From: Rostratula benghalensis
Taxonomy: Eukaryota > Chordata > Aves > Charadriiformes > Rostratulidae
Direction: 5' to 3'
Length of the DNA: 64,000 bases
NCBI GenBank assembly: GCA_013399305.1
Contig: VXAI01000083.1
Coordinates: 2,749,156 to 2,813,155 of the forward strand
The position numbers were made by a program, and so were the translations under genes. The notes beneath the pieces are model-generated. The model ran no database searches, was not told the DNA's origin, and was given only the letters and a program-made list of their open reading frames with translations. Position 1 is the stretch's first letter, and each line of letters begins with the position of its first letter. Positions 1 through 13,163 of the stretch are shown piece after piece.

Positions 1-3000
1 TCATCTAAAAACATTGTTTTATTAAGGTTCCTTCCAATTTTAATCATTCTATGAGTCTATGATTGTCTTTTTCACATGATGCAATTGTATGAATTATCTA
101 ATGTTATGTTTTATTAATATTAATGTCTTTTAAATCATGACAATATCTTTTCATTCTCTCCTGCAAATTAATGAATTGTCTACTAGTTCCACTGTGGGTT
201 TCAAATATTTCTGTTTAGATGTACTTAGAATTATGTATGTAAAAGAGATCTTTAAAAAAAACAATGGAATGAAAAGGCAGAGAACGGTGTGAATACTAAC
301 ATAAAGTTACAGGATTTTCTACTGTTTTAGGCAGACTGAGAACAAAACAGATAACCTGGATAAAGAGTGAAGATAAGAGTTCCAACTTTATGACAAATAT
401 CTATAAGAATTGCTTTAAGTTTACGGAGACTCTTTTTTGTGGTAAGTGTGAATAGCACAGGCTGAACATTTAAATTTTTGCCTTGAGCTACTATTAATAT
501 GTCTGGAATGATAGCATAAACTCATTTCTCTCATTGCACAATATTTCAGAAACAAGAGACTGACCAGCATTTATTTTTGATCTGACTACTGAACTATTAA
601 TGTAGTTTTGATGATAAAACAGAATAATGACTAATGAACAAACCAATACCATTTAATAGTCAATTTATATAATGCCTGAAACATGTAAATCCATTAAAAG
701 AATGCAGCATACCTGGTATGGGGAATGTCTTTACCAGCTTTACCTGAAAAATGAGTTTTCCTTAAAAAGGAATTAGATAGCAAAGCACAAGAGGAGTTTG
801 TCAAAAGACCATCGCTGTTATACTAACTTCAATGAAAGTTATAAAAGAAGGAATTGTCCTGATGACTGGAATGTCTTTTAGACTTGAGCATGACTAAATT
901 AAAACAACCATTTAATAATATATGAAATTATTAGCAGAAGGTATAGTATCATTGCATGTAACTTAAATTTACCAAAAAAAAAAAATTATTCTAGCCTCAG
1001 AGGTTAACATCTCATGTGGAAAATGTCGCTGTGGGTCAAATATACACTTTATTTGGAAAAGGTGTACTTTTGTTCTAGGCACTCTAAAATGGAGGTATAG
1101 TGTAAGGAAGCATGTCAACATGAATCAGTGTTAATATAAAGTAATATAGCCAAGGAAATGATGAACTAAAATATTACAACAATGCCAATATACTGACACT
1201 CTCTCATGGTGTACTTACTGTAAGTTGTACTTATTACACTAACTTCCAAGTGTAAAATTTTACAAGGATAACAAAATCAACAAGGATTATTAAAGTTTTG
1301 TCCCTGTTCTCCTATTAATCATTTATATTTAAGACATTTTGTCAATAGCTTAGAGAGATATTTAACACTTCAGATTTTCTATTTAAACTTTATTCTAAAA
1401 ATAATACAAATGTGACAAATAATATAGCATCTCCTGCAATTACAAAGATTTTTATTAAGCTAAATAGTCCAAATAGCAAGCTGACTTTTATATTATGACT
1501 TAAGATAAATATTGGAAGCTTATGACAGAGAAAACTGTAGGACAGAAGTACCATCCCATTTTCTTGCTTGATTCTATATCTTAATTTATTTGCACTTTCA
1601 AAGTAAAAGTCACTAATCAAACACTTCATACAGGTTTATAGCAAAGGATTTGCTAAAATCTCTCCCTCTCCATTTATTGAGGATATGCTCTTTTAAAAAT
1701 GCTTGTTGAGTAAATGTTATGACTAGAACTAGGAGAAGAAATTATAGAAAATGGAGCCGGGCTTTTATTAAATGTATTACTTTGAACTAAATGTTGCAAG
1801 CCAAGATCTCCCACTGGTTTCAGCTGATGCTACCTCTGATCAGGGTTCCTCCTGGAAAGTGGCAAAGACGATGCCATTCCACTAACTTCTACTGCTGCTG
1901 TAAACATTTAACAACTTTTAGAGATACTGTTATATTCTTGCTTTCATAAAACATTCTTATTCTGTAGAGGCCTTGTTTCCTGTAGGTCAACAATCAAAGC
2001 ACCCAATTCCTACCTTATATACTTCAATTCCAATCATCCGAGATATTTAAGATATTTATTTTGCTGGGGGAACACGTCTATTTTCCCTGTATTAGGTAAA
2101 TAGTCATAGATCTAAAAAAGGTGAATTGAATTTCTATGTTCTAAAAGACTCATCTGAAAGAGGAATACTTTCAATCTTCAGAAACAGAAATAAACTTATT
2201 TGCAAAAGTTAGATTTTTATATACCTCACAATTTATGCTTAAAAATGATGTAGCTCCTTTGAAAAAGTGACAGAATTATGTAATGTGAAAGGAGAATTTC
2301 AGTTTAATGAACTACACTCTCTATCTGCCATTTCTATAACATAGATGAAAAATCTACATTGAAAATTATCATGTTAAAGTATGGAAATAATACCTTTGTC
2401 ACAAGGTTAACGTGAGCTTCTATTGGACTGTTTATTAAAAAAGAAAAAGACAGAAATATTAAGTAGAAATAGTAGAGTAGCATGCAACACATAATGGAAT
2501 CTTTCATCCATTAGTTACAGCAAAGCTTTTTACAGTTTTAGTATCAAATCATAAATTACTTCTGATACATATTTGACATTGAATGTTTCAATAATAACCA
2601 ATTTATATCCACCACATTATGGGTATTAATTCCATATAGACCAAAATAAATATAAAATAAAAAATACAGGACTCCTGGAATTCTGAAAACTCCTTTAAAA
2701 AGCAAGCAAACCATTACTAAGAAACAGATGGATATGTGACTACATGGAAATAAACAAATACAAGAAAAGGGTGCTCTGATCTTGATTTAAGGAGATGACA
2801 TACATGGGTAGCACAACTCATATCATTTTAAAAAAATGTCTGGTGCTAATGTTAAAGTGCAATATTACAGCAGTAAGAATAAGGCCTGTCCATTCAAATT
2901 TAACCAATACTCGTATTTCTTACAACCCATGGTGTTTGTCTGAAGGCAAGATCCCTATTCCTTTCCCTTCAAGGTGATTAAAGATATAACCAATTATGTT

Positions 3001-5217
3001 TTTTTCTACGATTATAAAATGATGCAGCTCTAAGAGTACCCTCTGATATCTTACAGTTTTACATTTTCTTCTGAAAGCTGACTTCTTCAGTAACCCATTG
3101 AAGCTTTTGGTGTATGCCACTCCCTTCTTTGCAAAACAAGTAGCATAATACACAGTTTGGAACTGCAATTTCTTACAGCTCTCATAGACAGGCTTACTTA
3201 TTATCACTACTGCTGGATGACTAGGGATTAAAGAAAACATTTAGTCCTCTATTCTCCCTGTGATTTGTTGTTGTTGTTCTGAAAAAGTGTCTTGTCATTA
3301 TGCTGGGACTGAAATTTTTTCCTCCTTTTCCTCCCTTGTTATATTGACGAACAAAATGATATTTTGTATAATGGGGAATTTATATTGGAGAAACTAAGAC
3401 TAGAAACTAAAAAAGTAAAAATAGGCCCCCAAAGCCGTAATCTCTTTTTAGAGATTCAGGACAGTAGAAATACGTAAAAACAATCAACATTATGATCAGC
3501 TGACAAAGTAAATCAAATATATTTCTTACCTTGTAATGAAGGTATAATATTATCATACATATTTATCCAAATATTTTTCCAGCTTGAGACTCTCAACCAT
3601 GCAATATAATTTTGCACACAGAAGAGCATTCCACATTAAAATAAGTAAGAATGGAATAAGGAATTGGTTTAAATTATTGCCAGTTCTCATCATATTAAAA
3701 AAACACAACACACCTAAACCCATAAACAATTCAATAATGTAAGCAAAGTGTCTGTTACACGTGCAAGACACCTGTTGATCTAAAATCACAGAGGAAGAAA
3801 GTTGCAGAACTAACATTCAAGTTTACTCTATAGGTTACATACACTTTGGAAGTTGTATGGAACCATAGGAGATGATAAGGAAAATAGAACAGGAAGGGAA
3901 CCAGTATCAACACTACCGTAATCTCATGGACCATGTTTTAGATTCAACAGCCTTTCCCAGAGTGCCTCAGGCATGCTCCTAGAGTGTATCTTCCCATAAT
4001 CTGACAGAAAACAGTTCATGACACTATCAAATTGTGACCAATGGATATGACCAGATTGGTGTAAAAAGCAGATTTCCAGTCTGAACTAAAATACCAGCAC
4101 AGACACACCATTCAGCTATCCCTCTCCATTTACTTTTTGTACACTCCATGAGTACATCACAGAGACTTTACTTCAGGAAAGCAAGCTTATATACAAACAC
4201 AACTGATCCAAAGCTGATCACAGCAGTCACAAAAGCTTGCTTCAAATTAAATCCCAGTAATATTTTATTTGGCAAATTTCCAAATGTGGTTTCTACTTCC
4301 AGTTTTACTTCCAATGTAATATTGTCTAATTCTCACTTAGTCCACTTTTCAAGGTGTCTATTTTTATCTGCCTGTCTCAAGAGAATAAATACCCAAGCTG
4401 TTACACATTTCAAAGATGAACCAAGTACTACCAGCAGAAAAAAAGATACTTAAATCAGATGTTTTCTGTTGCCAAGTTTGTTTATGATTCACTGCATCAC
4501 AAAATAACTCCAGGCTTTGAAGGAAAGGTATAGTAATGCATGTTGAGCCATTTCAAGGAAAGAATGATTACAGTGCGAAGTACCCTAACCAGTGCAATAT
4601 TATATAAATTTTTTTTACGTAAAACCTAGTCCATATGTATGAATCTTGGAACTGATGAGGATACTCAAAGATTTGTTGAAAGCTCCTGCAGCAGCAGGTC
4701 ATGTTTTAATATTTTAATGGGCACTACTGCATAATATTTCCTAACCTCATATACTTCTCTTTGTAAACTTTATGCTGACCTTCGAAACTAAAGATGGATC
4801 AATACCATTTTATATGACTATAAGACAGTATGACACACTAAGTCAATACTGTATTTTTATCATGCTTGTAATATAATGCAATTCTGCACATCAAATAAGC
4901 CTGAAAGTACCAGTGAAGGCTAGAAATTTTGTTCAGAAACTATAATTCAGCCAAGCACTGGCCAACACTAAAGCAAATGAATGCCAAAAATTTTCATCAG
5001 CCCAAACACACCCTAGTAGCCTCATAACAGCTAAGCATCCAATAGCACCCCAGAAATCAAGGATTATGTTAATGCAAACTTAAATTGTGCAGATGAGAGA
5101 CTGCAAATTCAGGAGCCATGGAACTTCAGAACTTGTGTGTGTATGATCTTACAATTAACAAGAGAAGAGATGTAACACAAATTCCCCCAGGGAAGGTCTT
5201 CACAAAATGTCATTATT
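1..5217. other. AT-rich noncoding DNA, no gene recognised
   Basis: This stretch is AT-rich with dense stops in all frames. The longest open frames (106 codons on the minus strand at 2920-3240, 101 codons on the plus strand at 4148-4453) have no family motif I recognise and no coding-like base composition. I see no RNA gene and no recognisable mobile element. It reads as intergenic or intronic sequence. Confidence 0.7.
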
Positions 5218-5551
5218 ATTACAGAATCATGGAACGATATGGGGTTGGAAGGGACCTCTGGAGATCATCTAGTCCAAACCTCCTTCCAAAGCAGGTCCTC
5301 CTAGAGCAGGTTGCACAGGAACTTTCCAAGCTGGATTTGAATGTCTCCAGAGAAGGAGACTCCACCACCTCTCTGGGCAGCCTGTTCCCAGTGCTCTGCC
5401 ACCAGTGCTCTGCCACCCTTCAAGTGAAGAAGTTCCTCCTCGTGGTCAGATGGAAATTCTCATGTACATGTTTGTGCCTATTTTGTCTAGGCCTCTCACT
5501 GGGCACTACTGAAAGGGGACTGGCCCCTTCCTCTTGACACCCACAAACTAT
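5218..5551 (-). mobile_element. CR1 non-LTR retrotransposon fragment (3' end)
   Basis: A 5'-truncated copy of the avian CR1 LINE, inserted so that its sense strand is the minus strand. On the plus strand it opens with the reverse complement of the CR1 terminus (ACAGAATCATGGAA), continues with the hallmark GGTTGGAAGGGACCTCTGGA, and runs through the usual CR1 3'-region wording (CTCCACCACCTCTCTGGGCAGCCTGTTCC) to CTGGCCCCTTCCTCTTGACA at about 5551. Only the last ~335 bp of the element is present, the usual result of aborted target-primed reverse transcription. A 14-bp direct repeat (CAGTGCTCTGCCAC twice, 5389-5416) is a private duplication. Open frames read across it on either strand are shadows. 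CR1 identity is certain; the distal boundary is good to about 20 bp. Confidence 0.95.
5389..5416. repeat. 14-bp tandem duplication inside CR1
   Basis: CAGTGCTCTGCCAC occurs twice head to tail. The CR1 consensus has one copy here, so this is a post-insertion slippage duplication or a subfamily variant. Confidence 0.85.
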
Positions 5552-8500
5552 TGTTAAGTTTGAACATAATGTGACAATGAGACACTGATCTATTTCTTTT
5601 TCTAAAGGAAAAAACACCACCCATTTCCTATCCTACATGTCAGGAAAAAAACCCCGAACATTACAGAGTTACAGTTACCGGGTATCTCAACAGGTTACCT
5701 TTCAAATGCCTTCAAGTTCGTTCCCAGGTCAAATCCCATGGAAGGAGTAACAGACACAAGAGATAGAAGTCACTGTTCTGAGGACCTTTTGTACAGATTA
5801 TGTTAAATTAATGATTTAAGTCCTGAGACTCAAACATCTAAAACCTTACACAAAACAAGAATGAGTAACTGTAGTCAACTAAGGAGTGGCATCTGGGTGT
5901 ATTCTTTAATGCTTGTATCTAATCTAACAGAATTTTCACATGAACAGAAAGTAACTTAACTCCCAAGTATGTTTTGCAGAACTGATTTACTAGATTGTTT
6001 TCTCTTCTCTTGCATCACAGTTTTTAGTTCAGAGAAGCTTATTGTATATATTTACAAAACACACACGCATATAAACATAAGTGAACTTTAACAAATGTAC
6101 GACTTGAAAAAATATAATAATGAGGCAGAGAAAAAGCAAAATAAGAACATTAGCTTATTGGCCTTACACTGAAAGGAAACATAAAGAAAAACATGGTGTA
6201 AGTAGGTGTAATTAGCATTTGTAATTATTTCTGAAAAACCTCTTGTATTTCAACTACAAGCACAAATAAAATCCTTTGGATAAGATCTATGTGTAGGATT
6301 AACTCCTGTACAATTAGGCCAACTCATATCACTTCCCATAATGAAAGGTGTTTCCATCTTCATGGTAGTCTTGTCTCCTTGGGAAACCAAAAACTTTCAG
6401 TACTGAATTCTTTCCAACATCGCCTTTATCATGGGGAGCTTAATATAGAAACAGGATAACATGGCTGAAATATCTTTCATCAGAACTATTTTCCTTTTAT
6501 AGCCAAAGTATTGATCTTCCCAATTGTGAGCTGCTCACCATCCTTTTTGTAATTAACACACATATGAGCTGTGCAAGTTGAAGATATAACACTCACTTCA
6601 AGAGCAAAACTATTTTATTGCCCTCAGCGTGACAAATTCGTATACATAAAATGTGTCCCTTTTAGGTAAAATCCCCACACACACTATCTCTAAAGAGGAA
6701 AGTATTTCTTCTGTTCAAATAAAGCTGCAAAGGCAATCCCCAAACAAGCATTCAGTTGGATCAATAGCTAGAAATTGAATAGAACAATGTCTCGTGCTGC
6801 TTTATATAATTTTCAAAATATTTGAACCACACAAACCCAATACTTCAAGTTCCACCACTGGGATTTTATAGCCTTGTTTTCTGACTCTAAGAGAAAAACA
6901 ACAAGGAACATATTCACATACTAAAACTAAAAAAGTACTGTATGGTCAAATAATATCAGGGGTCTAACTTAAACCCAGAAAAGCAAAGGTATTTGAAGTT
7001 AGGCTCAGCTGTTTAGGTATACTATAGAGACCTTCAGAGATGAAAAGGGATTTTATATGTCTGTCTTTCTAATGCCCATGTGCAACAGATACAGTTCACA
7101 CTTACCAAGATCTGATACTGTACCTTTCTAAATGAAAATCAACATATACACGAAAACAGTCTTTCCATTCATTTTTAGGGGAATACTGTTAATTTATTAA
7201 ATTATTTTCTTTCACTTCAATATCAAACTATTATAATCTTCTTGTATAGATATAGTATCAATTACTTGCTTTTCTATAGCACAAAACCAGGAAAGAGATA
7301 TTTTGAATATTAACTCTTGATCTACAAGATGTATCTTACTTTTTTGACCATTCATAGAGAAAAGGAAATTTTCTCCATTGCATGGAAAGGAGCTTCACAC
7401 AGAAAAGGACATTCAGATTGTAATTCACAATCAAGAAAATAAAATCAACTTTTGAGTGTTCTATTTTTCTTTGTAGAGGCCTGAAATATATTTTTTTATG
7501 TTGTGCTTTGGTGAGGACTATTACAGCCATGTGATCCAGAAGAGTTATTCAGTTCCTAAGACAAAATGACAACAGAATTTGAAAGAGCAATTTCACACAT
7601 ACCCCAGAGTTTATGGTTCCTCTCAGGTCTGATTTGGTTTTGGTGTAATCTGTCTAGTTATGCAAAGTATCATGCTGTTTTCTATAGCAAACCCAGATGT
7701 TCCAGAGAGTACATAATTCCCACAACATATCATTTGTGCTGAAAACAGATTTTCAGAAAATAGGTAGGAATATATGACTAGCAGATTTGGATCCAACCAC
7801 ATACAGGATTGCACTCCTGTCTAGCATTCTGGTTTAAAATTCTCTTTCATCTTCTTAAGTACTTCAAATCGAACAATTTTACCTCCCAAGAACCGCAGTC
7901 CTGTATGTTACCAGACACAAAAAGAGTCTAAGTATAGTATTCTTCTTAAAAAAAGGGTTATGAAGGGGTTTTTAATCAAACAAGTGCCAGCATCATAGGT
8001 AATCTCAGAGGAGATGAGTGAGAATATTTACCTCTTTTGAAATACCAGGGACAATATTAATTTATAACAGATTATACGGAAAAAGAATGACAGATTTAAC
8101 ATTTTTGATAATTCAAGACAAAGAACATCATCGAGACTACGGAAGTATCCACAGAATTACCCATCATCTAGTTCTGATAGAAGTTCTCAATCTCTGATAC
8201 AAGAAGCATACGTATCAACCATGGATTGGAGACTGTTTATCATCAATAGGAAAAATGCATTTCAAACTTTATTTCAAAGTAATAAAGTACTGACTTGGTT
8301 AAAGAAATGAGTAAGAGAAGACATTCTATTATGAAGAACAGAGAGAAGAATTTGGGAAGTTAGAGGTTTGGATTATTACATTTAATTACTTTAAGTTACA
8401 ATATTTTTTTCCTATCTTTTACATATAAATTTTCAGATTATTCTGGTACTTCGGACTAAGTGGAAAAAAAAAAAAAGCTCAATATTTTGTCGCCAGTAAC

Positions 8501-11500
8501 AATACAGCTTTAGGCTTTGTTTGGTTTCTTTTTCCCCACATTGTTTAACTTATACTATATTTGTAGTCATTGCAAAGAAGCTCAGGAACACAGTAATTCC
8601 TTGGCATCTTTTTTGCCTTGAATGTCTCAAGGGAGATTCTACATTTTATAGAAGATTTGAACAAATAAGTCATCAGAAAACATGTCAAACTTGAAAGTCT
8701 CAGGCTCCAACAGTGGAAATAAGTACAACCTAATCTTGTCTCTTATAATTAGGTCTATTGATTTATGTGTTTTGTTTTACTTGCGTTTCATACAAGTATA
8801 AACAGATGAGAAAGCAATAAGGGAAAATGAAAAAAAAATAAAGTGTTTTAATATAAATAAAACACCTGGGAGAAATGAAATTCATTATGATGATGTAATG
8901 TAGTCTAATATATTTATTTCTAGCTTGTTTTACTTGAAGCCATTACTCTTTAAATATTTCCATTAATTTTCCAATATTCCATGGTCTGACCGAGTAGTCA
9001 AATTTTCTGGTTTGAGTTCACTCAAGGATAAATATGAATCATTCTGAGACTTATGCCAGCTTTAGTAAATATTTTTCAAAGTAATATTTTTGTAACACAT
9101 GCAAGAAGAAAACTACAAAGTTATTCAGATGGTCATCAATATTTTGTTCTGAATACCCTTTTAAAATTAAATGCAACATAGCAGCTAAGTTTTGACTGCT
9201 CAAAATAACGGAAATATTTGTAAGTTGATTGACAGGCAGATAGAACTGAATGGACTTCTATAACCAGAACTCTTCTCCCTGGGTATGTATGTATGAAAAT
9301 GGAGTACACTTATAAAAGTCACACTCTCCTTTCTTCCAGACATACAATACTTTTTTCTGGAAGTAAAATCAATACTGTAAATCAATACCTTTGCAAAGTC
9401 CACAGCTGCAACAGTAAGGCATTACTCTCTTCCAGTTGTAATGCAATGTTTTGAAAATATTTCTAAACTTTCATTTCTAAACCAAAATACTAGGTTTTTC
9501 CTGCTATTTTTTTTCTTTTTGAGGATTAAGGATCTATGTATACAAGCCCTGCTTCAGCCCTGAGAAATCTGGTACAACTGGAGTATAAGCACCAAAACAG
9601 TAATGGCAAAAAATTTCCATTTCCACTTTCCTCTGACAGTTTCTCACCTTTTAGTCTGAAAATGTTTCAATTACTAATTTAGAACTAGAAATTTACCTTT
9701 TTCTCTCCTTAACATGTAAGATTATTGGAACACAATCCCTAAGTACTGCACTCGTTTCACCATGACAGACTGAATTCTCAGCTATTCCTGATACAATCTT
9801 CTACAGTCTACTGCAGCGTAGAACACGTATTTCCTCATTAAGACAGTGGTAATACAACTAACACTTAAATGTGTGAATATGTAATTTATCATGAGTACTG
9901 GGATTATCTAGCTAAAACCTCATGAATAAATATGAAAACAGTGATTACCTAAAAAGATACCTTGCAGGTTTCTTATATAAATGTATGCATTCACAAATTA
10001 CTTGGAATAACATGAAATATAGCTTGTTCCCTTGAGATGCAAAGTTGCTGTTTCAAAAATTGCTTCAATACTGTGTTTATTATCACTTTTTTGAGCTGGA
10101 TGATTCTCTATCAAAACTTGTCATTCATTCATTTTGGTTGTATCTATTACTAACAGCAATAGTATATCTAATATTTCTAAATGTCATTTACATTCCAGAA
10201 ATTTACTGTGTCTAGCTAAGCCTCCTGGTTTTAGCAACACAGGTAAATAAACTTTCCCAAGTCTAACTCCCTTTCCTTTTAACACCTGTAAAGCACCTTC
10301 AACAGAATATCACTACTTACTACAATTAACATTTAACTCAAACTTGAAAAATATGAATTTTGTAACATCTGAAACCGTATGCATAAATGATGATTCAGAT
10401 TATACATTAGGAGTGGATTGTGACTTGGAAATATGAGTTATCACAGAAACATTGAGGCCAGCATACAAGGAGCTTCAAGGAACAGGACTGGAATTGAATC
10501 CAAGGTGAATCAGAACCAAGAACCAGAAATATGAAGAGTGTTCAGTTGTCATTTTGAGAGTTAAATAAGGAGAACAATTGGCATATCAATGTCAAAGTGA
10601 AAGAAGGGAGCAGTCAGAAGCTGAGTTACAGAAGTTTATAGACTTTCAGATTGTTTACAGTGAGGAACAAGCCAAGAGAGGAGCAGGCACTTATACCCAC
10701 TTGTGTTGCTGTGTACCAGTAACAAATCTGCTCTGAGAACCAAAGACAAGAAACGCTGAGTTATGACAAAATGTAGGATTAGGAAAGTAATAATTTTGGG
10801 GAACTCATTTTGTTTTGGGGGCTATTTTTGTTGGGTTTGGGGTTGGCTTGTTTGTTGTTTTTTTAAAGGAACCTGGTACTTTTGTAAATTCCCTGGAATG
10901 AGTGCACAGACAAGAACAATAAGATGTTCCTGGGTTTTTGATTTTTTTTTCTTTTAAAGGAGCTGAATCTTTCATCTCCCTTTGGTTTCCGCCTCTTGCT
11001 CTGAATCTGCTCTATCCCAAAAGCACAGGCTCAGCTCTCTGTGAGCTATTCCAATGATGCTCAGCCTTCAGATGGAAAGAGCAGTGACATAAGTGATTTC
11101 ACTATCAGCACAAATCCACACAACATCTCTTGTGTTCTTCATCCTAACATTTGTCTATGTTGTGTATTGAAGAATACCTGTGATACATTAAACTCGAAAT
11201 CAGCATTCCATGACATAACTACTGTGGATAAACTAATCCATACTACAGTCCACATATGCACTGCTATCTCATGACGTGCAAGGTAATTTTTTGAAGCATG
11301 TTTCTTGTGTTTTCTGATGGCTGGGAACATGCAATCACCTCGGTACTGCTTCTGTGTGCTAACCTGTGCTTTCGTTGTAAGTGAGCAAGTGCATGAGCTC
11401 ATAGATAACGTAAGGCAAAAATAAGTAAAAGCACTACTGCCAAAATAAAAATGCCTAATACCATTGTTACTCTAAATGGATCATTAATGTATTAAAACAA

Positions 11501-13163
11501 TCGATGTTCATTTATTTTGTGCACTTCACTACAAAACTGATGGCAATTTTGGTTGTACAAATACAGCAACACTGGGTATGAAAATGGGACATCTATAACT
11601 ACTCACAGTAACATTATGAGACATCTGAAATTGGGAGAAGTATCTACTGGTCAAATTACATACAAATGACCTCTTTTCATATATTTGACAGGAATATACA
11701 CTTGTAATGTTTTTGTAGCAAACCTTTCAACAACAATTTGAGGCACAATTACAGTGGAATGAAATTCTCTCACTGTTTTATGTGAAAAGGAGAAATCGGA
11801 CAGTAAGTGACTGCTAAGGACTCTGCGACAATATCTTCTATTAGGATACATGGGATTACACTCACATTTATTTCCCCTAGAATTTCTATTTTATTTGTGA
11901 CAGCAACCAAACCATGTATGCAAAGGACTAAAAGCACTTTTCAAGGTTACTGCAGAAATTACAGTTTGTCAGAAGATGGTGCTGTTAGGCAATTTTTATC
12001 TAAGAAAATTACTTTTAATTACAAAAATAATTTTAATCTGTATGGAAATCCCAAATTTTTGATTTGTTTAAAATATGATAATTTTTAATAAATAAATTAT
12101 TTTGCATTCTGTTAAGGGAGAGCTTTGACCTTGAACTACTTAATAAGCATGTCCTGAAGCACTTTCTGAAAGCTAGCCTCAATGACACAAGACCAAGTTT
12201 TGTTTCTGACAAATTAAATAAAATACTTCAGGTGCAGATGTATTCTATGTAAGCTGGGTAATGTGCATAACTCCATACATCACAATTTTTTTCCAATTGT
12301 TGGATATATAATAACCATACCTATAAACATTTGCATATTAGCAGTGAACTGAATGCATGACTGCAAGGCCAAGGTCATACAGCTCCAGTAAACACACAGA
12401 GACAGGCATTGTAGAAAGCATACAGGGGGAAAATAACTAGGGAAAATTTCCATTACCACATAAATCTGAAGATTAAAAAATGATCTTACATAAGAAATTT
12501 ACAGCTGGCTGTGTGATGTTGAAAATATACTCTTACTGTATCTGTAGCTATTCTCAACCGATATACTTTATTCTATATGAATACTTAACAAAAATGAATA
12601 ATTTGATCTCCAACTATTTTTCTTTGCTGTTTGACTGATATTTAAGGATCGTATTTTTCATAGCAGATTAAAATAAGGGAAAACATAATCAAGTACTGTA
12701 TTGGGTACTTATAGATTTTCTTCAAAACAAGCACTTGAAACATTCTTTCAATTTCCTTGCTAAACTAAAGCACTACCTTTGAGTTCCATATTAACCACCT
12801 ACAGTCGAGTAAACTGAGTGTTCACATTAACTGTCTGATATTGTAGATCAGGAATGAACACCAGTAACGTTGAATGTAAGACCAGATCAGAGGGAAGGTC
12901 TGTTTAAGAGACTCTTGCTTCTGATAGTGGTAAGTGTGTACTTAGGGAAGGAAACATAAGAACAAAGCTAATATAGTCTGGTTCACTGCCTGGCTGCCTG
13001 CAGCCTGGAGTTTACAGGCTAATCTGAACACTTCACTCACTTGTTCTCTTGGCTCAGCTGCTTGGAAAGTTGTTCAGTATTGGAAAAAAGAAGGGAAGAG
13101 AGAAGAGCAAAGAGAGGAGAAATTAAATTCAAAAAGAAAATACATTCTGTTTCATGATAATGG
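5552..13163. other. AT-rich noncoding DNA, no gene recognised
   Basis: About 7.6 kb of AT-rich sequence with only short random open frames (all under 95 codons). It holds a run of 13 A at 8464-8476 and a G/T-rich patch at 10796-10870. A slightly GC-richer patch at 10970-11400 is open on both strands for 77-87 codons but shows no motif. No RNA gene or mobile element is recognised. Confidence 0.7.

Noticed and set aside
2920..3240. 106-codon minus-strand frame rich in K, C and aromatic residues
   Set aside because: No recognised motif, no coding-like base composition, and within the length range expected from chance in 64 kb.
5118..5537. 139-codon plus-strand open frame
   Set aside because: It runs from unique sequence into an antisense CR1 3' end; chance read-through of a retrotransposon.
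10796..10850. Clustered G runs that might form a G-quadruplex
   Set aside because: Runs are uneven and loops of 14-17 bases are too long for a convincing motif; it reads as G/T-rich low-complexity DNA.
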